From positions 1-55,305 of the forward strand of contig JAQUWT010000007.1 of NCBI GenBank assembly GCA_028692765.1: a stretch of 55,305 nucleotides of DNA. The letters are read 5' to 3'. The notes beneath the pieces are model-generated. The model saw nothing but the letters and a program-made list of their open reading frames with translations, did no database searches and had not been told where the DNA came from. Both the position numbers and the translations under genes were made by a program. Below are positions 31,045 through 40,079 of the stretch, in pieces (the first letter of the stretch is position 1; every line of letters begins with the position of its first letter). This DNA comes from Patescibacteria group bacterium. GTDB lineage: Bacteria > Patescibacteriota > Patescibacteriia > Patescibacteriales > UBA12465.

Positions 31045-31656
31045 ATGGAAGATATTCTCATTGCCACCGCCAATAGAGGTAAGGCTCAGGAAATTTCAGA
31101 GATTTTTAGAAACTCCGGTTTTAATTTGCATTTTTTGTTCGAATATCCGGAATTAATGAAAATTAATATTCAGGAAAATGCCAGCAGTTTTGAGGGTAAC
31201 GCTTTGATTAAAGCTCTGCTTATCGGCCAAGCCGCCGGCATGCTCACTTTAGCCGATGACAGCGGTTTATGTGTTGACGCCCTTAAGGGTGCTCCCGGCG
31301 TCCTGTCTGCCCGCTATTCCGCCGAAAAGACCGATATTGCCAATAATCTCAAATTGTTAGATGCTTTATCCGCCGTGCCTATGTCTGAGCGCGATTGCCA
31401 TTATCATTGCAGTGTCGCTATTTATAATCCGCAAGATAATTTCATCGATACCGTGGCGGCTGTCTGGCGGGGTAAAGTGGCTTTAGAGATGCGCGGAGAT
31501 AAAAGCTTCGGCTATGCTCCAATTTTTTTAGCCGGAGATTTCAATTATGAAAAAAGCAATGCCGAATGCGAACCGGAAGAACTGGTAGTCATTAACCATC
31601 GCGGGCAGGCATTTAAGCAAGCTTTAAAAATATTAATATCTAGATACTCAATATAA
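31045..31656 (+). CDS. rdgB: Non-canonical purine NTP pyrophosphatase (RdgB/HAM1)
   Basis: 203 aa. ILIATANRGKAQEI at the start is the SxNxxK-type triphosphate site. TLADDSGLCVDALKGAPGVLSARYS and the later SFGYAPIFL are the other HAM1 signatures. It hydrolyses (d)ITP and XTP to monophosphates, keeping deaminated purines out of DNA and RNA. It lies between parA (2-base gap) and parB (5-base gap), so it is co-expressed with the segregation proteins, an uncommon position. Confidence 0.95.
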   Translation: MEDILIATANRGKAQEISEIFRNSGFNLHFLFEYPELMKINIQENASSFEGNALIKALLIGQAAGMLTLADDSGLCVDALKGAPGVLSARYSAEKTDIANNLKLLDALSAVPMSERDCHYHCSVAIYNPQDNFIDTVAAVWRGKVALEMRGDKSFGYAPIFLAGDFNYEKSNAECEPEELVVINHRGQAFKQALKILISRYSI

Positions 31657-31661
31657 ATTAT

Positions 31662-32537
31662 ATGGCGCAAGCTTTGGGCCGGGGCCTAGGCTCCCTTATT
31701 CCTAAAAAAACTTTTGAAGCCGCTGTTTCCGATGAGCAGAAGGAGCCGGCGGCGGCCTTATCCGATGCGGACAGGGTTTTTCGCGTAAATCCAGATAGCA
31801 TCGTGATGAACCCTTATCAGCCCCGCCATAATTTCAGCGAGATTTCTTTGCAGGAATTAATTGATTCAATTAGAGAGCACGGTATCCTTCAGCCCTTAGT
31901 GGTGACGCGCCAGGGCGATAACTACGAATTAATCGCTGGAGAAAGGCGTTGGCGCAGCGCTAAGGCTTTAGGTCTGAAAGAAGTGCCGGTAATCATCAGA
32001 GAGGCCAGCGAACAGAAAAAATTAGAGTTAGCTTTGATTGAAAATGTCCAGCGCCAGGATTTAGATTTGATTGAGACTGCCCGCGCCTACCGCCGCTTAA
32101 TGGATGAATTCAATCTCACCCAGGAAGAGACCGCTAAAAAAGCCGGCAAGGCGCGTTCTAGCGTCGCCAATACCCTCCGTTTACTGGATTTGCCTGAAGA
32201 AATTCAGCGCGCTCTCAGTTCCGGACGCATCAGCGAGGCGCATGCTAAATATTTATTGGGCATTGCCAGCCCGGGTCAGCAGATGGTTTTATTTAAAAAA
32301 ATTGTTAATCAAAACTTGACGGTCGCCCAAACCAGCGAAGAGACAAAACGCTTAGGCGGCACCAAGGCGGCGCGAATTACTATTAATTATGCCGACCAAG
32401 ACAAGGAGGCGCAGTTGCGTTCCTTCTTCGGCACCAAGGCGCGGATTATCCGTTCCCGCCGCGGCGGCCGGGTGGTCTTAGATTTTTATAGCGAGGAAGA
32501 GTTGGGCAACATCCTTGACAAGATAGAGAATATATAG
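31662..32537 (+). CDS. parB: ParB/Spo0J chromosome partitioning protein
   Basis: 291 aa. LGRGLGSLIP at the N-terminus is the ParA-interaction motif. The CTPase/ParB-N domain includes NPYQPRHNF, LQELIDSIREHGILQPLVV, and YELIAGERRWRSAKALG (CTP-binding GERR). The central HTH is FNLTQEETAKKAGKARSSVANTLRLL. The C-terminal part is basic, for dimerisation. It should load on parS as a CTP-dependent clamp. The promoter of the next small gene lies in its last 23 bases. Confidence 0.96.
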   Translation: MAQALGRGLGSLIPKKTFEAAVSDEQKEPAAALSDADRVFRVNPDSIVMNPYQPRHNFSEISLQELIDSIREHGILQPLVVTRQGDNYELIAGERRWRSAKALGLKEVPVIIREASEQKKLELALIENVQRQDLDLIETARAYRRLMDEFNLTQEETAKKAGKARSSVANTLRLLDLPEEIQRALSSGRISEAHAKYLLGIASPGQQMVLFKKIVNQNLTVAQTSEETKRLGGTKAARITINYADQDKEAQLRSFFGTKARIIRSRRGGRVVLDFYSEEELGNILDKIENI

Positions 32538-32543
32538 TATACT
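32515..32543 (+). promoter_or_regulatory. Consensus promoter for the 37-aa membrane peptide
   Basis: TTGACA (32515-32520), 17-bp spacer, TATACT (32538-32543), located across the end of parB. Confidence 0.82.
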
Positions 32544-32573
32544 GATAATCAGTTAATTTTAAAATTATTTGAC

Positions 32574-32687
32574 ATGCAAGATATTATTATTGGGGCATTA
32601 ATTGTCTTTACGGCAATTTTTGCCGCTTCAGCTTTTTTTGAAAAGCCTCAGGGCCAGGGTCGGCCCGAAGTAACAGATGTCGATTAA
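32574..32687 (+). CDS. 37-aa single-span membrane peptide
   Basis: ATG at 32574, stop at 32685-32687. Residues about 4-22 (IIIGALIVFTAIFAASAFF) form one membrane helix, followed by a short polar tail (EKPQGQGRPEVTDVD). It is too short for usual ORF cut-offs. Evidence that it is real: a near-perfect promoter (32515-32543) about 30 bases upstream, no other product in this transcript, and a terminator 43 bases after the stop. There is no Shine-Dalgarno, as is common here. Function unknown; small single-span proteins often regulate a membrane complex. Confidence 0.6.
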   Translation: MQDIIIGALIVFTAIFAASAFFEKPQGQGRPEVTDVD

Positions 32688-32729
32688 GACATCGAAGACA
32701 CTTAAAAAATTATAAAAAAATATAAACCT

Positions 32730-32757
32730 AGAGACCAAAAAATCGGTCTCTTTTTAT
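32730..32757 (+). terminator. Terminator of the small peptide gene
   Basis: AGAGACC (32730-32736), 8-base loop, GGTCTCT (32745-32751), then a long T-rich run. Confidence 0.85.
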
Positions 32758-32790
32758 TTTTTTAGACAAGATTTTGCCTCTTTGGCAAGA

Positions 32791-32819
32791 TTGCTGGCTC
32801 CCCTTAAAATTGCTATAGT
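32791..32819 (+). promoter_or_regulatory. dnaE promoter
   Basis: TTGCTG (32791-32796), 17-bp spacer, TATAGT (32814-32819) preceded by TGC. Confidence 0.65.
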
Positions 32820-32852
32820 TTAAAGATGAAAAAGGCTTAATTTTTTGTTCAA

Positions 32853-35800
32853 ATGTTTGTCCACCTCCACAATCATACCCATTATTCTCTCCTGGACGGC
32901 CTGACTAAAATCGATGAATTAGTCGGACGCGCCAAAGAAGAAGGTTCTAACGCCGTCGCCATTACCGACCACGGCGTGCTTTATGGTGCTATTGAATTTT
33001 ATCAGAAGTGCAAGAAAGCGGGAGTAAAGCCGATTATCGGCTATGAAGCCTATTTGGCGCCGGCTTCCCGGCATGATAAAAACACGCGTGCCGATGGTCG
33101 CAGCTATCATCTGGTTTTGCTGGCTAAGAATGAAGTTGGCTATAAGAATTTAATCAAACTGGTGTCTTTGGCTCATTTGGAGGGTTTTTATTACAAGCCG
33201 CGCATCGATTGGGAGCTTTTGACTCAACACCATGACGGCCTCATCGCTTTAAGCGCCTGTCTGGGCGGAGAGATTTCCCAGCATATTTTAAACGGCGATT
33301 TGGAAAAGGCCAAAAAGAGAATTAGAGAATATAGTGAATTATTCGGGCCAGATAATTATTATTTGGAAATAATGGACCATCCGGAATTGGATGGCCAGGA
33401 GAAGGTTAATAAGCAATTAATCGCATTTTCGAAAGAATTGGGCGTGCCACTGGTGGCGACTAACGATGTCCATTATTTTAAGCCGGAAGACGCGGAGGCG
33501 CAGGATATTCTATTGTGCTTGCAGAACAAGAAAAAAATCGATGACACCGATCGGATGCGGATGATTGGCCATGGCGATTATTCGATGCGGCCGGCTTCGG
33601 AAATGGAAAAAGTCTTTGCCCATGTTCCGGAAGCGATTGCCAATACTGTAAAAATCGCGGAAATGTGCAATTTGGAGATACCCTTAGGAGAAATCCAGCT
33701 GCCTTTTTTCGAAGTGCCCGAGGGGCATGACGGCAATTCCTATTTGCGTTTTCTCTGCGAAAGGGGATTGGAAAAAAAATACGCTTTAATCAAATCGGGC
33801 GATTCTTATGTTCTAAAAGCAGGCGCGTCTTTGCCCGGTGATTTGAATTTGGCAAAAATATTGGAACGCCTTGATTACGAATTATCCATTGTCGCCAAAA
33901 TGGGCTGGCCCGCTTACTTTTTAATTGTGGCTGATTTCGTTAATTGGGCAAAGGATAATAAAATCGTGGTCGGACCGGGCCGCGGCAGCGCCGCCGGTTC
34001 CTTGGTTTGTTATCTGACCGGAATTACTAATCTCGATCCTTTGCATTATGATTTATTATTTGAGCGCTTCTTGAATCCGGACCGCATTTCCATGCCTGAT
34101 ATCGATATGGATTTTGCCGATGCCCGCCGCGGTGATGTTTTAGATTATGTGGGGAGAAAATACGGGCATGACCACGTGGCTCAGATTATTACTTTTGGAA
34201 CCATGGCGGCCAGGGCGGCGGTGCGCGATGTCGGCCGGGTACTGGGCGCGCCCTATGATTATTGCGACAAGATTTCCAAGAGCATTCCGATGTTCACCTC
34301 TTTGAGCAAGGCTTTATCTGAAGTGCCGGAAGTGAAGGAAATGTATCAGAATGAGCCGGAAGCTAAGCGCATTTTAGATTACGCCAAGCGCCTGGAAGGC
34401 GTGGCTCGCCATAGCTCCACTCATGCTTGCGGCGTTTTGATTACGCCCAAGCCTTTAACCGAATATGTGCCCATCCAGTATGCCTCGGCTTCTGATAAGA
34501 GCATTATTTCCCAATATTCCTTGCATCCGGTGGAAGATTTAGGCTTATTGAAGATGGACTTTTTAGGCTTGAAAAACCTAACCATTATCGAATCGGCCTT
34601 GCGCATTATTAAAAAGACCAGAGGCTTGGAAATTGATATTGATAAACTACCCTTAGATGACGAATCAGCCTATCGCCTCTTCCAACAGGGTGAGACAACA
34701 GGTGTGTTTCAGTTTGAATCTTCGGGGATGAAGCGCTACTTGCGCGAGCTGAAACCGACGGAATTTGAAGATATAATTGCTATGGTCGCTTTATATCGTC
34801 CCGGGCCGATGGAGTGGATTCCCGATTATATCAGCGGCAAGCATGGCGACAAGAAAGTTTCTTATTTGCATCCCAAGCTAGAACCGATTTTAGCCAGAAC
34901 TTACGGCGTGGCCATTTATCAGGAACAGGTGATGCAGATTTCCCGCGCCTTGGCCGGCTTTACTCCGGGCGAAGCGGATGTTTTGCGCAAGGCCATGGGT
35001 AAGAAGATTCCCGCTCTCTTAGCCGAACAGAAAGAGAAATTTATCGATGGCTGCGTGAAGAATGGTATCTATAAAGAATTGGCGGAAAAAGTCTTTTCTT
35101 TCATCGAGCCTTTTGCCGGCTATGGCTTTAATCGCAGCCATGCCGCCTGTTATGCGATGATTGGCTATCAAACCGCTTATTTAAAGGCTCACTGGCCGGT
35201 GGAATTCATGGCGGCTCTACTTACTTCCGACCAGCATGACAGCGATCGGGTGGCGATTGAAATCGAAGAGTGCCGGAGTATGGGCATTAAGGTGATGCCC
35301 CCCGACATCAATGAATCATTCGATTCTTTTACGGTTGTTACCGCCGGTACCAAAGAGAACAAAACCGCCGCCGTTAATGAAAAAGTTGACACTATCAGGT
35401 TCGGTCTCAATGCGATTAAAAATGTGGGCGAACACATCGTTGAGGTTATTATTGCCGAACGCAAAGAGCATGGTCCTTATCAGGATATTTTTGATTTATT
35501 GGAAAGGGTAAATGATAAAGATTTGAATAAAAAGTCATTGGAGAGTCTGATTAAAAGTGGCTCTTTGGACAGCTTCGGGGAATTAGGCTTCTTGTTGTCC
35601 AATTTAGAAAGATTGCTGCTGTTCAATAAGGAAAACAGCAAGCAGCAAGAAAGCCGCCAAGCCAGTCTCTTTGCTGCCGCTCCTCAGTTTATCAACCTTT
35701 CCCGACCCCAATTGCTGGCAGCGGAGCCAATCGCTTCGATTGACCGGCTGTCTTGGGAAAAAGAATTGCTTGGGCTTTATATCAGTGACAATCCTTTATC

Positions 35801-36509
35801 GATGTTTGCTCATTATTTATCCGGCTTCAGCTTGCCTTTAGCGCGTTTAAAGCATCATCGCGGGGATGATTATTTGGTGGTGGCCGGCGTGATTACCGCG
35901 TTAAAAAAAATAATTACCCGTAAAGGCGAATCAATGCTGTTTGCCAAGATAGAAGATCAAAGCGGCAGTGTGGAATTGTTAATTTTTCCCAGTCTTTTAA
36001 AGAGCACTAGCAGTTTATGGCAGGACGGCGGCTTGATTATTGCGCGTGGCCGCTTATCGGAAAAAGATTCAGATGTAAAAATATTGGTCGATCAGGCCGG
36101 CTCTTTATCGCCGGCTTCGCCGCAAGCTTCTATTGATGAATTCAAAAGGGCTTTATTAACCGCTAAGGCAGAGAATCGTTGGCGCAAAAAAAATACCGGA
36201 GACTGGAATAAAAGCCAGTCCCAATCTGCTCCGACTATTTCTCCGGCGCCAGTCCGTCTCGATGCTGATTTTGAACCGGCTCTCCGCCTAGCTTTCAAGC
36301 AGGCGCCGGATGCCGGCAAGCAGGCGGCACTGAAGGAATTGCTAGCCCGCTATCCGGGCAATAATCAGGTATATTTCCGCATTCCCCAGGGCAAGCAAGA
36401 CAATGTTTTAAAAATTGCCGCGACAGTGGATAATTCCGAAGAATTACGGCGGGAATTACGAGCGGCTTTGGGCTCTTTTGCCCAAGTGGTGGAACCGGAA
36501 AGCGAGTGA
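32853..36509 (+). CDS. dnaE: DNA polymerase III alpha subunit
   Basis: 1218 aa, slightly longer than the usual 1150-1170. The N-terminal PHP domain begins FVHLHNHTHYSLLDGL. The palm domain has VVGPGRGSAAGSLVCYL and the catalytic PDIDMDFADARR (three Asp residues). Then come the fingers (GVFQFESSGMKRYLRELKP; ALYRPGPMEWI), the helix-hairpin-helix region (PYQDIFDLLERVN) and an OB fold (VVAGVITALKKIITRKGESMLFAKIEDQSGSVELLIF). A linker near 1110-1150 and a short ending domain (VYFRIPQG) explain the extra length. This is the replicative DNA polymerase, DnaE1 type, with no fused exonuclease. It ends in TGA. Confidence 0.97.
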   Translation: MFVHLHNHTHYSLLDGLTKIDELVGRAKEEGSNAVAITDHGVLYGAIEFYQKCKKAGVKPIIGYEAYLAPASRHDKNTRADGRSYHLVLLAKNEVGYKNLIKLVSLAHLEGFYYKPRIDWELLTQHHDGLIALSACLGGEISQHILNGDLEKAKKRIREYSELFGPDNYYLEIMDHPELDGQEKVNKQLIAFSKELGVPLVATNDVHYFKPEDAEAQDILLCLQNKKKIDDTDRMRMIGHGDYSMRPASEMEKVFAHVPEAIANTVKIAEMCNLEIPLGEIQLPFFEVPEGHDGNSYLRFLCERGLEKKYALIKSGDSYVLKAGASLPGDLNLAKILERLDYELSIVAKMGWPAYFLIVADFVNWAKDNKIVVGPGRGSAAGSLVCYLTGITNLDPLHYDLLFERFLNPDRISMPDIDMDFADARRGDVLDYVGRKYGHDHVAQIITFGTMAARAAVRDVGRVLGAPYDYCDKISKSIPMFTSLSKALSEVPEVKEMYQNEPEAKRILDYAKRLEGVARHSSTHACGVLITPKPLTEYVPIQYASASDKSIISQYSLHPVEDLGLLKMDFLGLKNLTIIESALRIIKKTRGLEIDIDKLPLDDESAYRLFQQGETTGVFQFESSGMKRYLRELKPTEFEDIIAMVALYRPGPMEWIPDYISGKHGDKKVSYLHPKLEPILARTYGVAIYQEQVMQISRALAGFTPGEADVLRKAMGKKIPALLAEQKEKFIDGCVKNGIYKELAEKVFSFIEPFAGYGFNRSHAACYAMIGYQTAYLKAHWPVEFMAALLTSDQHDSDRVAIEIEECRSMGIKVMPPDINESFDSFTVVTAGTKENKTAAVNEKVDTIRFGLNAIKNVGEHIVEVIIAERKEHGPYQDIFDLLERVNDKDLNKKSLESLIKSGSLDSFGELGFLLSNLERLLLFNKENSKQQESRQASLFAAAPQFINLSRPQLLAAEPIASIDRLSWEKELLGLYISDNPLSMFAHYLSGFSLPLARLKHHRGDDYLVVAGVITALKKIITRKGESMLFAKIEDQSGSVELLIFPSLLKSTSSLWQDGGLIIARGRLSEKDSDVKILVDQAGSLSPASPQASIDEFKRALLTAKAENRWRKKNTGDWNKSQSQSAPTISPAPVRLDADFEPALRLAFKQAPDAGKQAALKELLARYPGNNQVYFRIPQGKQDNVLKIAATVDNSEELRRELRAALGSFAQVVEPESE

Positions 36510-36533
36510 AGTAGCCATATTATTTTTTCCTGA

Positions 36534-36562
36534 TTGTGAGCTCAAAAAAAATTTGATATAAT
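36534..36562 (+). promoter_or_regulatory. Promoter of the baseplate-J-like gene
   Basis: TTGTGA (36534-36539), 17-bp spacer, TATAAT (36557-36562). Confidence 0.8.
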
Positions 36563-36614
36563 AAAAAATATAGATTGGCCCTTAATCGGGTCGGCATCAT
36601 TATTTTTTAAACCG

Positions 36615-36635
36615 GCTTGTCCGGAGGAAACAAGC
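36615..36635 (+). promoter_or_regulatory. Hairpin presenting a Shine-Dalgarno in its loop
   Basis: GCTTGT (36615-36620) pairs with ACAAGC (36630-36635). The 9-base loop CCGGAGGAA contains GGAGG, 10 bases from the ATG at 36638. This is one of the few clear ribosome-binding sites in the window. Confidence 0.5.
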
Positions 36636-36637
36636 TT

Positions 36638-38077
36638 ATGCCTAAATTAAAAAAAGAAGCCGATAAAAAAACGGCCGTTAAGAAACCGCGCGCTAAACGC
36701 GTTATTAAAAAAGAGAAGCCATTGCCTAAAGCCAAGCCTATCACGATTGATGTTATTGCCGATGATGAGGATATTTTAACTCGGCATCCGGCCGAGGCTT
36801 TGCCGGCCGATAATATCGAAGAAAGAGAAAATCTGGATGTCCAGAAAAAATTCTTTTCTGATTTAGTGGCGGAAATGAAGGACAAGAAGCATTCTCCAAA
36901 TCTCTCCGCTCCTTTGCCTGATAATAAAGATTTGCCAAGCCGAGGCCGCAAGTCTTTGCATCTTTACCGCCGTATCGCTTTTCAATTTATCGCCTTAACC
37001 GCGATTTTCCTGGTAATCGTGGCTTATTTTTTTCTTCCCAGTCTAAAGATTTCCTTGCATCCCAGCGCTGAAGCTGTCTCTGACTCAATGTCTTTCAATA
37101 TTGTTCCCAGCCTTGACGATCAAGCGCCGGCAGTCGCTAACAGCCGCAGTCTGGTCGGCCATATTCAGAATGTTCCCTTGAGCGCGGAAAAAATATATGA
37201 AGCCAGCGGGGAAGAGATATTGGGGGAAGAGGTTAGCGGGGAAGTCACCCTGCATAATGAATATAGTAAAGCCCAGCCCTTGGTAGCTAACACCCGGCTG
37301 CTCAGTCCCGATAACAAGCTTTTCCGCTTAAAAGAAGCGGTGAATATCCCGGCCGGAGGGACGGTGAAGGCGCAAATATATGCAGATAAGGTTTCGCCGG
37401 AAATGGCTATCGGTCCGACTCGTTTTACTATTCCCGGTTTGTGGCTTGGTTTGCAAGACCAGATTTATGCTAGCAGCGATGAGGCTTTCGAATATAGCCA
37501 TAAAATAAAAAGATACGTTAAGCAGCGCGATTTGGATCAGGCTATTAATGATATCAAATCAACTTTAGCGGCTAAAGTAGACAATAGTATTACCGCTTTT
37601 TATAACGATGGCGAGGCTTTAGCTTATTCGCTTGATGATAGTAGCGCCAAAATCGATTTAGGGGCTAAATTAGGAGAAGAGGTGGCGGAATTTAATGTTG
37701 CCGCCGCTAATAATCTCACTCTGGTCTCTTTTTCGAAGGAGCAGGCGGAAACTCTAGTGAAAGCGAAATTAGCCTTCCTTTTGCCTGATGATAAGAAGCT
37801 TTCCGCTTTTGACGGCAAGGATATTGCCTATCGCCTGGACGCTTTTGACGCTGATAAGGGAACGGCAACGGTGACCGCCAGTTTTAAAGGTTCAATGTCT
37901 CTGCGGACTGATGCCAATATTATTGACCGCCGGCAATTGGTTAACTTGAATCAGGCGCAAATTGCCGATTATCTACATTCCTTCCCGGAAATTGAATCTT
38001 ATGAATTGAAGTTTTTTCCAGCCTTTATCAAGCGTGCGCCCAGTTTAGCCGATCGAATTAAAGTTAGTGTTGATTAA
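36638..38077 (+). CDS. Single-pass membrane protein with baseplate-J-like region
   Basis: 479 aa from the ATG at 36638. The first 110 residues are a Lys/Pro-rich cytoplasmic tail (KKPRAKRVIKKEKPLPKAKP). One membrane helix lies near 120-140 (FQFIALTAIFLVIVAYFFLP). The extracellular part has the pattern GEVTLHNEYSKAQPLVANTRLLSPDNKLFRL, then VNIPAGGTVKAQIYAD and GPTRFTIPG, which recurs in candidate-phyla proteins annotated as baseplate-J-like. A phage-tail relation is inference from that pattern. It may be part of a surface or secretion structure. Convergent with the aldolase; they share a terminator. Confidence 0.6.
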   Translation: MPKLKKEADKKTAVKKPRAKRVIKKEKPLPKAKPITIDVIADDEDILTRHPAEALPADNIEERENLDVQKKFFSDLVAEMKDKKHSPNLSAPLPDNKDLPSRGRKSLHLYRRIAFQFIALTAIFLVIVAYFFLPSLKISLHPSAEAVSDSMSFNIVPSLDDQAPAVANSRSLVGHIQNVPLSAEKIYEASGEEILGEEVSGEVTLHNEYSKAQPLVANTRLLSPDNKLFRLKEAVNIPAGGTVKAQIYADKVSPEMAIGPTRFTIPGLWLGLQDQIYASSDEAFEYSHKIKRYVKQRDLDQAINDIKSTLAAKVDNSITAFYNDGEALAYSLDDSSAKIDLGAKLGEEVAEFNVAAANNLTLVSFSKEQAETLVKAKLAFLLPDDKKLSAFDGKDIAYRLDAFDADKGTATVTASFKGSMSLRTDANIIDRRQLVNLNQAQIADYLHSFPEIESYELKFFPAFIKRAPSLADRIKVSVD

Positions 38078-38089
38078 AATTTTTCTATC

Positions 38090-38122
38090 AAAAAAGACGC
38101 TATCTTCGGAAGCGTCTTTTTT
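38090..38122. terminator. Bidirectional terminator between the baseplate-J-like and aldolase genes
   Basis: AAAAAAGACGCT (38090-38101), loop ATCTTCGGA, AGCGTCTTTTTT (38111-38122), a perfect 12-bp stem with T-runs on both strands. Confidence 0.92.
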
Positions 38123-38129
38123 AATCGCT

Positions 38130-39089
38130 TTAAAATAGTCCTAAAATTTTGTGGTTTTTTGTCTTTTTCTTAGCTGATGCCGGTTCTTTCTTTAACATCG
38201 CTAGAGCTTGGCTGAGACTAATGTTGTCGTGGAGCAAGGCGCTGATAGCTCTGCCTAAAGCGGCCGCTTCTTTAAGGGGGCGCTGGTGGAGATTGCGTCC
38301 AATAGCCATGCCGGAAGAACCGTTTTTTAGTTGTCGGGAAAGATGCTTTAATAAATCTTCCGCTTTTTGCCGGCTGCCGCCGACGCAAATCACTTTCGTT
38401 TTGCCGGCCGCCATCACTACTTCTTTAAAAGCGCCGGCCTTGGCTTCCGTTGTCGCGGTCTTGTAGGGATATTTTACTTTGACGAAGTCTGCCCCCAGGC
38501 AAGCGGCAACACCTGCGCCGCCGGCGATTAAATGAAGGTCATCCTCGTTTTTTATTTGCGGATGGCGGGGATACATCCAAATAATTGCCAATAAGCCGGC
38601 TTGATGGGCGCTCTGAATCATAGCGGCCGCCTCTTTCAGCATTTGCGCTTCTTGGCTGCTGCCGAGATAGACGGTGTAGCCCAGGCCCACTATTTTTAAA
38701 GCACTTTGTTTTTGGAAACGGATAATATCGTCGTTGGCTAACCAGGCGCCGCTATAGAGATTGTCTTGAGTGCCTGAAAGCGGGCTTTTACCGTTTATCT
38801 TCAGAATATAAGGCAGGTTTTTATATTGTTCGCCATAAGTGGAGAGCAAGCCGATATGAGCCGCTAAAACAGCTCCGGGAATTTGGCTGGCGATTTTAAA
38901 CAGGTGTTCCGGAGAAGCATCTTCGGGAGTAATGCCCGCTCCATAGAAATCGGCGTTTAAATGTTCAACCTTCTGGTCGCCGGCAAACAGAAAAAGGCGG
39001 CCGCTGCCACGAGTGGCTAGTTTAAGATTTTTTAGATAATTGTTGCGTTGTTGTTTGGGAACTGACAAGGGAACGCTAAATTTAGCCAT
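38130..39089 (-). CDS. fbaB: Class I fructose-bisphosphate aldolase (FbaB/DeoC-like)
   Basis: 319 aa, single reverse-strand gene. The FbaB/archaeal-type class I aldolase pattern is present: FLFAGDQKVEHLN near the start, AAHIGLL, GLGYTVYLGSS, GLLAIIWMYPRH, and GADFVKVKYPY, where the second Lys of VKVK is the expected Schiff-base residue. VICVGGSRQKAEDLL and GSSGMAIGRNLHQR form the phosphate site. It cleaves or makes fructose 1,6-bisphosphate in glycolysis or gluconeogenesis. The Lys-rich C-terminus (SAKKKTKNHK) is an extra tail. It is divergent from the membrane protein at 39156. Confidence 0.88.
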   Translation of the reverse strand: MAKFSVPLSVPKQQRNNYLKNLKLATRGSGRLFLFAGDQKVEHLNADFYGAGITPEDASPEHLFKIASQIPGAVLAAHIGLLSTYGEQYKNLPYILKINGKSPLSGTQDNLYSGAWLANDDIIRFQKQSALKIVGLGYTVYLGSSQEAQMLKEAAAMIQSAHQAGLLAIIWMYPRHPQIKNEDDLHLIAGGAGVAACLGADFVKVKYPYKTATTEAKAGAFKEVVMAAGKTKVICVGGSRQKAEDLLKHLSRQLKNGSSGMAIGRNLHQRPLKEAAALGRAISALLHDNISLSQALAMLKKEPASAKKKTKNHKILGLF

Positions 39090-39099
39090 ATGATTTTTA

Positions 39100-39128
39100 T
39101 TTAAAAACTGAAATGATTATGCTATAAT
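39100..39128 (+). promoter_or_regulatory. Promoter of the 39156 operon
   Basis: Weak TTTAAA (39100-39105), 17-bp spacer, TATAAT (39123-39128) with an extended TATGC context. Confidence 0.6.
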
Positions 39129-39155
39129 CAAAATATTCTTAATTATAACATATTT

Positions 39156-40076
39156 ATGAACAAGAAGCCTAGAGATAACAAAGAGACCGATTTAAAAAAT
39201 TATGAAGATTTAGAAGGTTTGACTTTGCAAAAGATGAATATCGGCTTATGGCTGTCGCTGCATCGCCGCAAAATAACGCGCATCGTCATTATTATCTTGA
39301 TAATTATCGCGGCCATTTCTTTTGCCTATTCCGCTTACAGCTATATTTATTATTTTCTATACGGACGTCAGGCGGATACCGAGTTGCTGCAGAATTTAAC
39401 CGACAATCAAATTGATAGCCAGGCCTATCGCGATCTCAATGCTCCTAAAAATCTCATTATCGGCGATGTTTCCGTTTTTTCGGTGCAGGGAAAATATGAT
39501 TTTTTGATACCTCTGGAAAATCCCAATGCGCGCCATTATAGCAATTTCCGGTATTGCTTGGAAAATAGCGCTGGCGTCCAAGTGCTCTGCGGCGATTCTT
39601 TTATTCTCCCGGGCGCCAAGAAATATCTTTTGTTGCTCGGTCAAGAATTGGAAGAAAATCCGGGCACCCTTCGCTTGGTCGCAATTAACATGGCTTGGCA
39701 GCGTTTAAATGCTCATGATATCCCCGATTGGAATAATTATTTGGCAAACCGAGCGGATGTGCAAGTATTGGATAATAAATATAGTGTCTTGGAGAGCGGC
39801 GGTAAAAATCCTTTCCACTCCCTGCAATTTACCGTCAAAAATAATACGCCCTATCATTTTGCCGCTTTGCCGGTCGACATTATTTTATGGAACGGTACGA
39901 GGATAGTCGGGGCCAATGCCTATAATTTAGCCAATTTATTATCCGCGGAAACACGCTCCGTTAATTTGTCCTGGCCTTCGGGCGGGGAGCGCGTTAATAA
40001 AGTGGAAATTATTCCTGATGTCAATATCTTAAATCAAGACGTCTATCTGCCTTATCGCGGCGAGCTTAATCCCTAA
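39156..40076 (+). CDS. Single-pass membrane protein of unknown function
   Basis: 306 aa. A polar N-terminus (NKKPRDNKETDLKNYEDLEGL) is followed by one membrane helix at about 43-62 (IVIIILIIIAAISFAYSAYSYI). The outer domain (about 80-306) is beta-rich, with GDVSVFSVQGKYDFLIPLENPN and LQFTVKNNTPYHFAALPVDIILWNG, a pattern of two FxxxIxNPN-type strands seen in LEA/Ig-like envelope proteins. Cys residues in FRYCLENSAGVQVLCGDSF could form a disulfide. It is followed 3 bases later by an FtsW/RodA gene, suggesting a role in wall synthesis or division, but this rests on position only. Confidence 0.6.
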   Translation: MNKKPRDNKETDLKNYEDLEGLTLQKMNIGLWLSLHRRKITRIVIIILIIIAAISFAYSAYSYIYYFLYGRQADTELLQNLTDNQIDSQAYRDLNAPKNLIIGDVSVFSVQGKYDFLIPLENPNARHYSNFRYCLENSAGVQVLCGDSFILPGAKKYLLLLGQELEENPGTLRLVAINMAWQRLNAHDIPDWNNYLANRADVQVLDNKYSVLESGGKNPFHSLQFTVKNNTPYHFAALPVDIILWNGTRIVGANAYNLANLLSAETRSVNLSWPSGGERVNKVEIIPDVNILNQDVYLPYRGELNP

Positions 40077-40079
40077 TGT

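Noticed and set aside
30269-32537. parS site near the par operon
   Set aside because: No sequence close to TGTTTCACGTGAAACA was seen by eye; a computed search of the whole genome would be needed.
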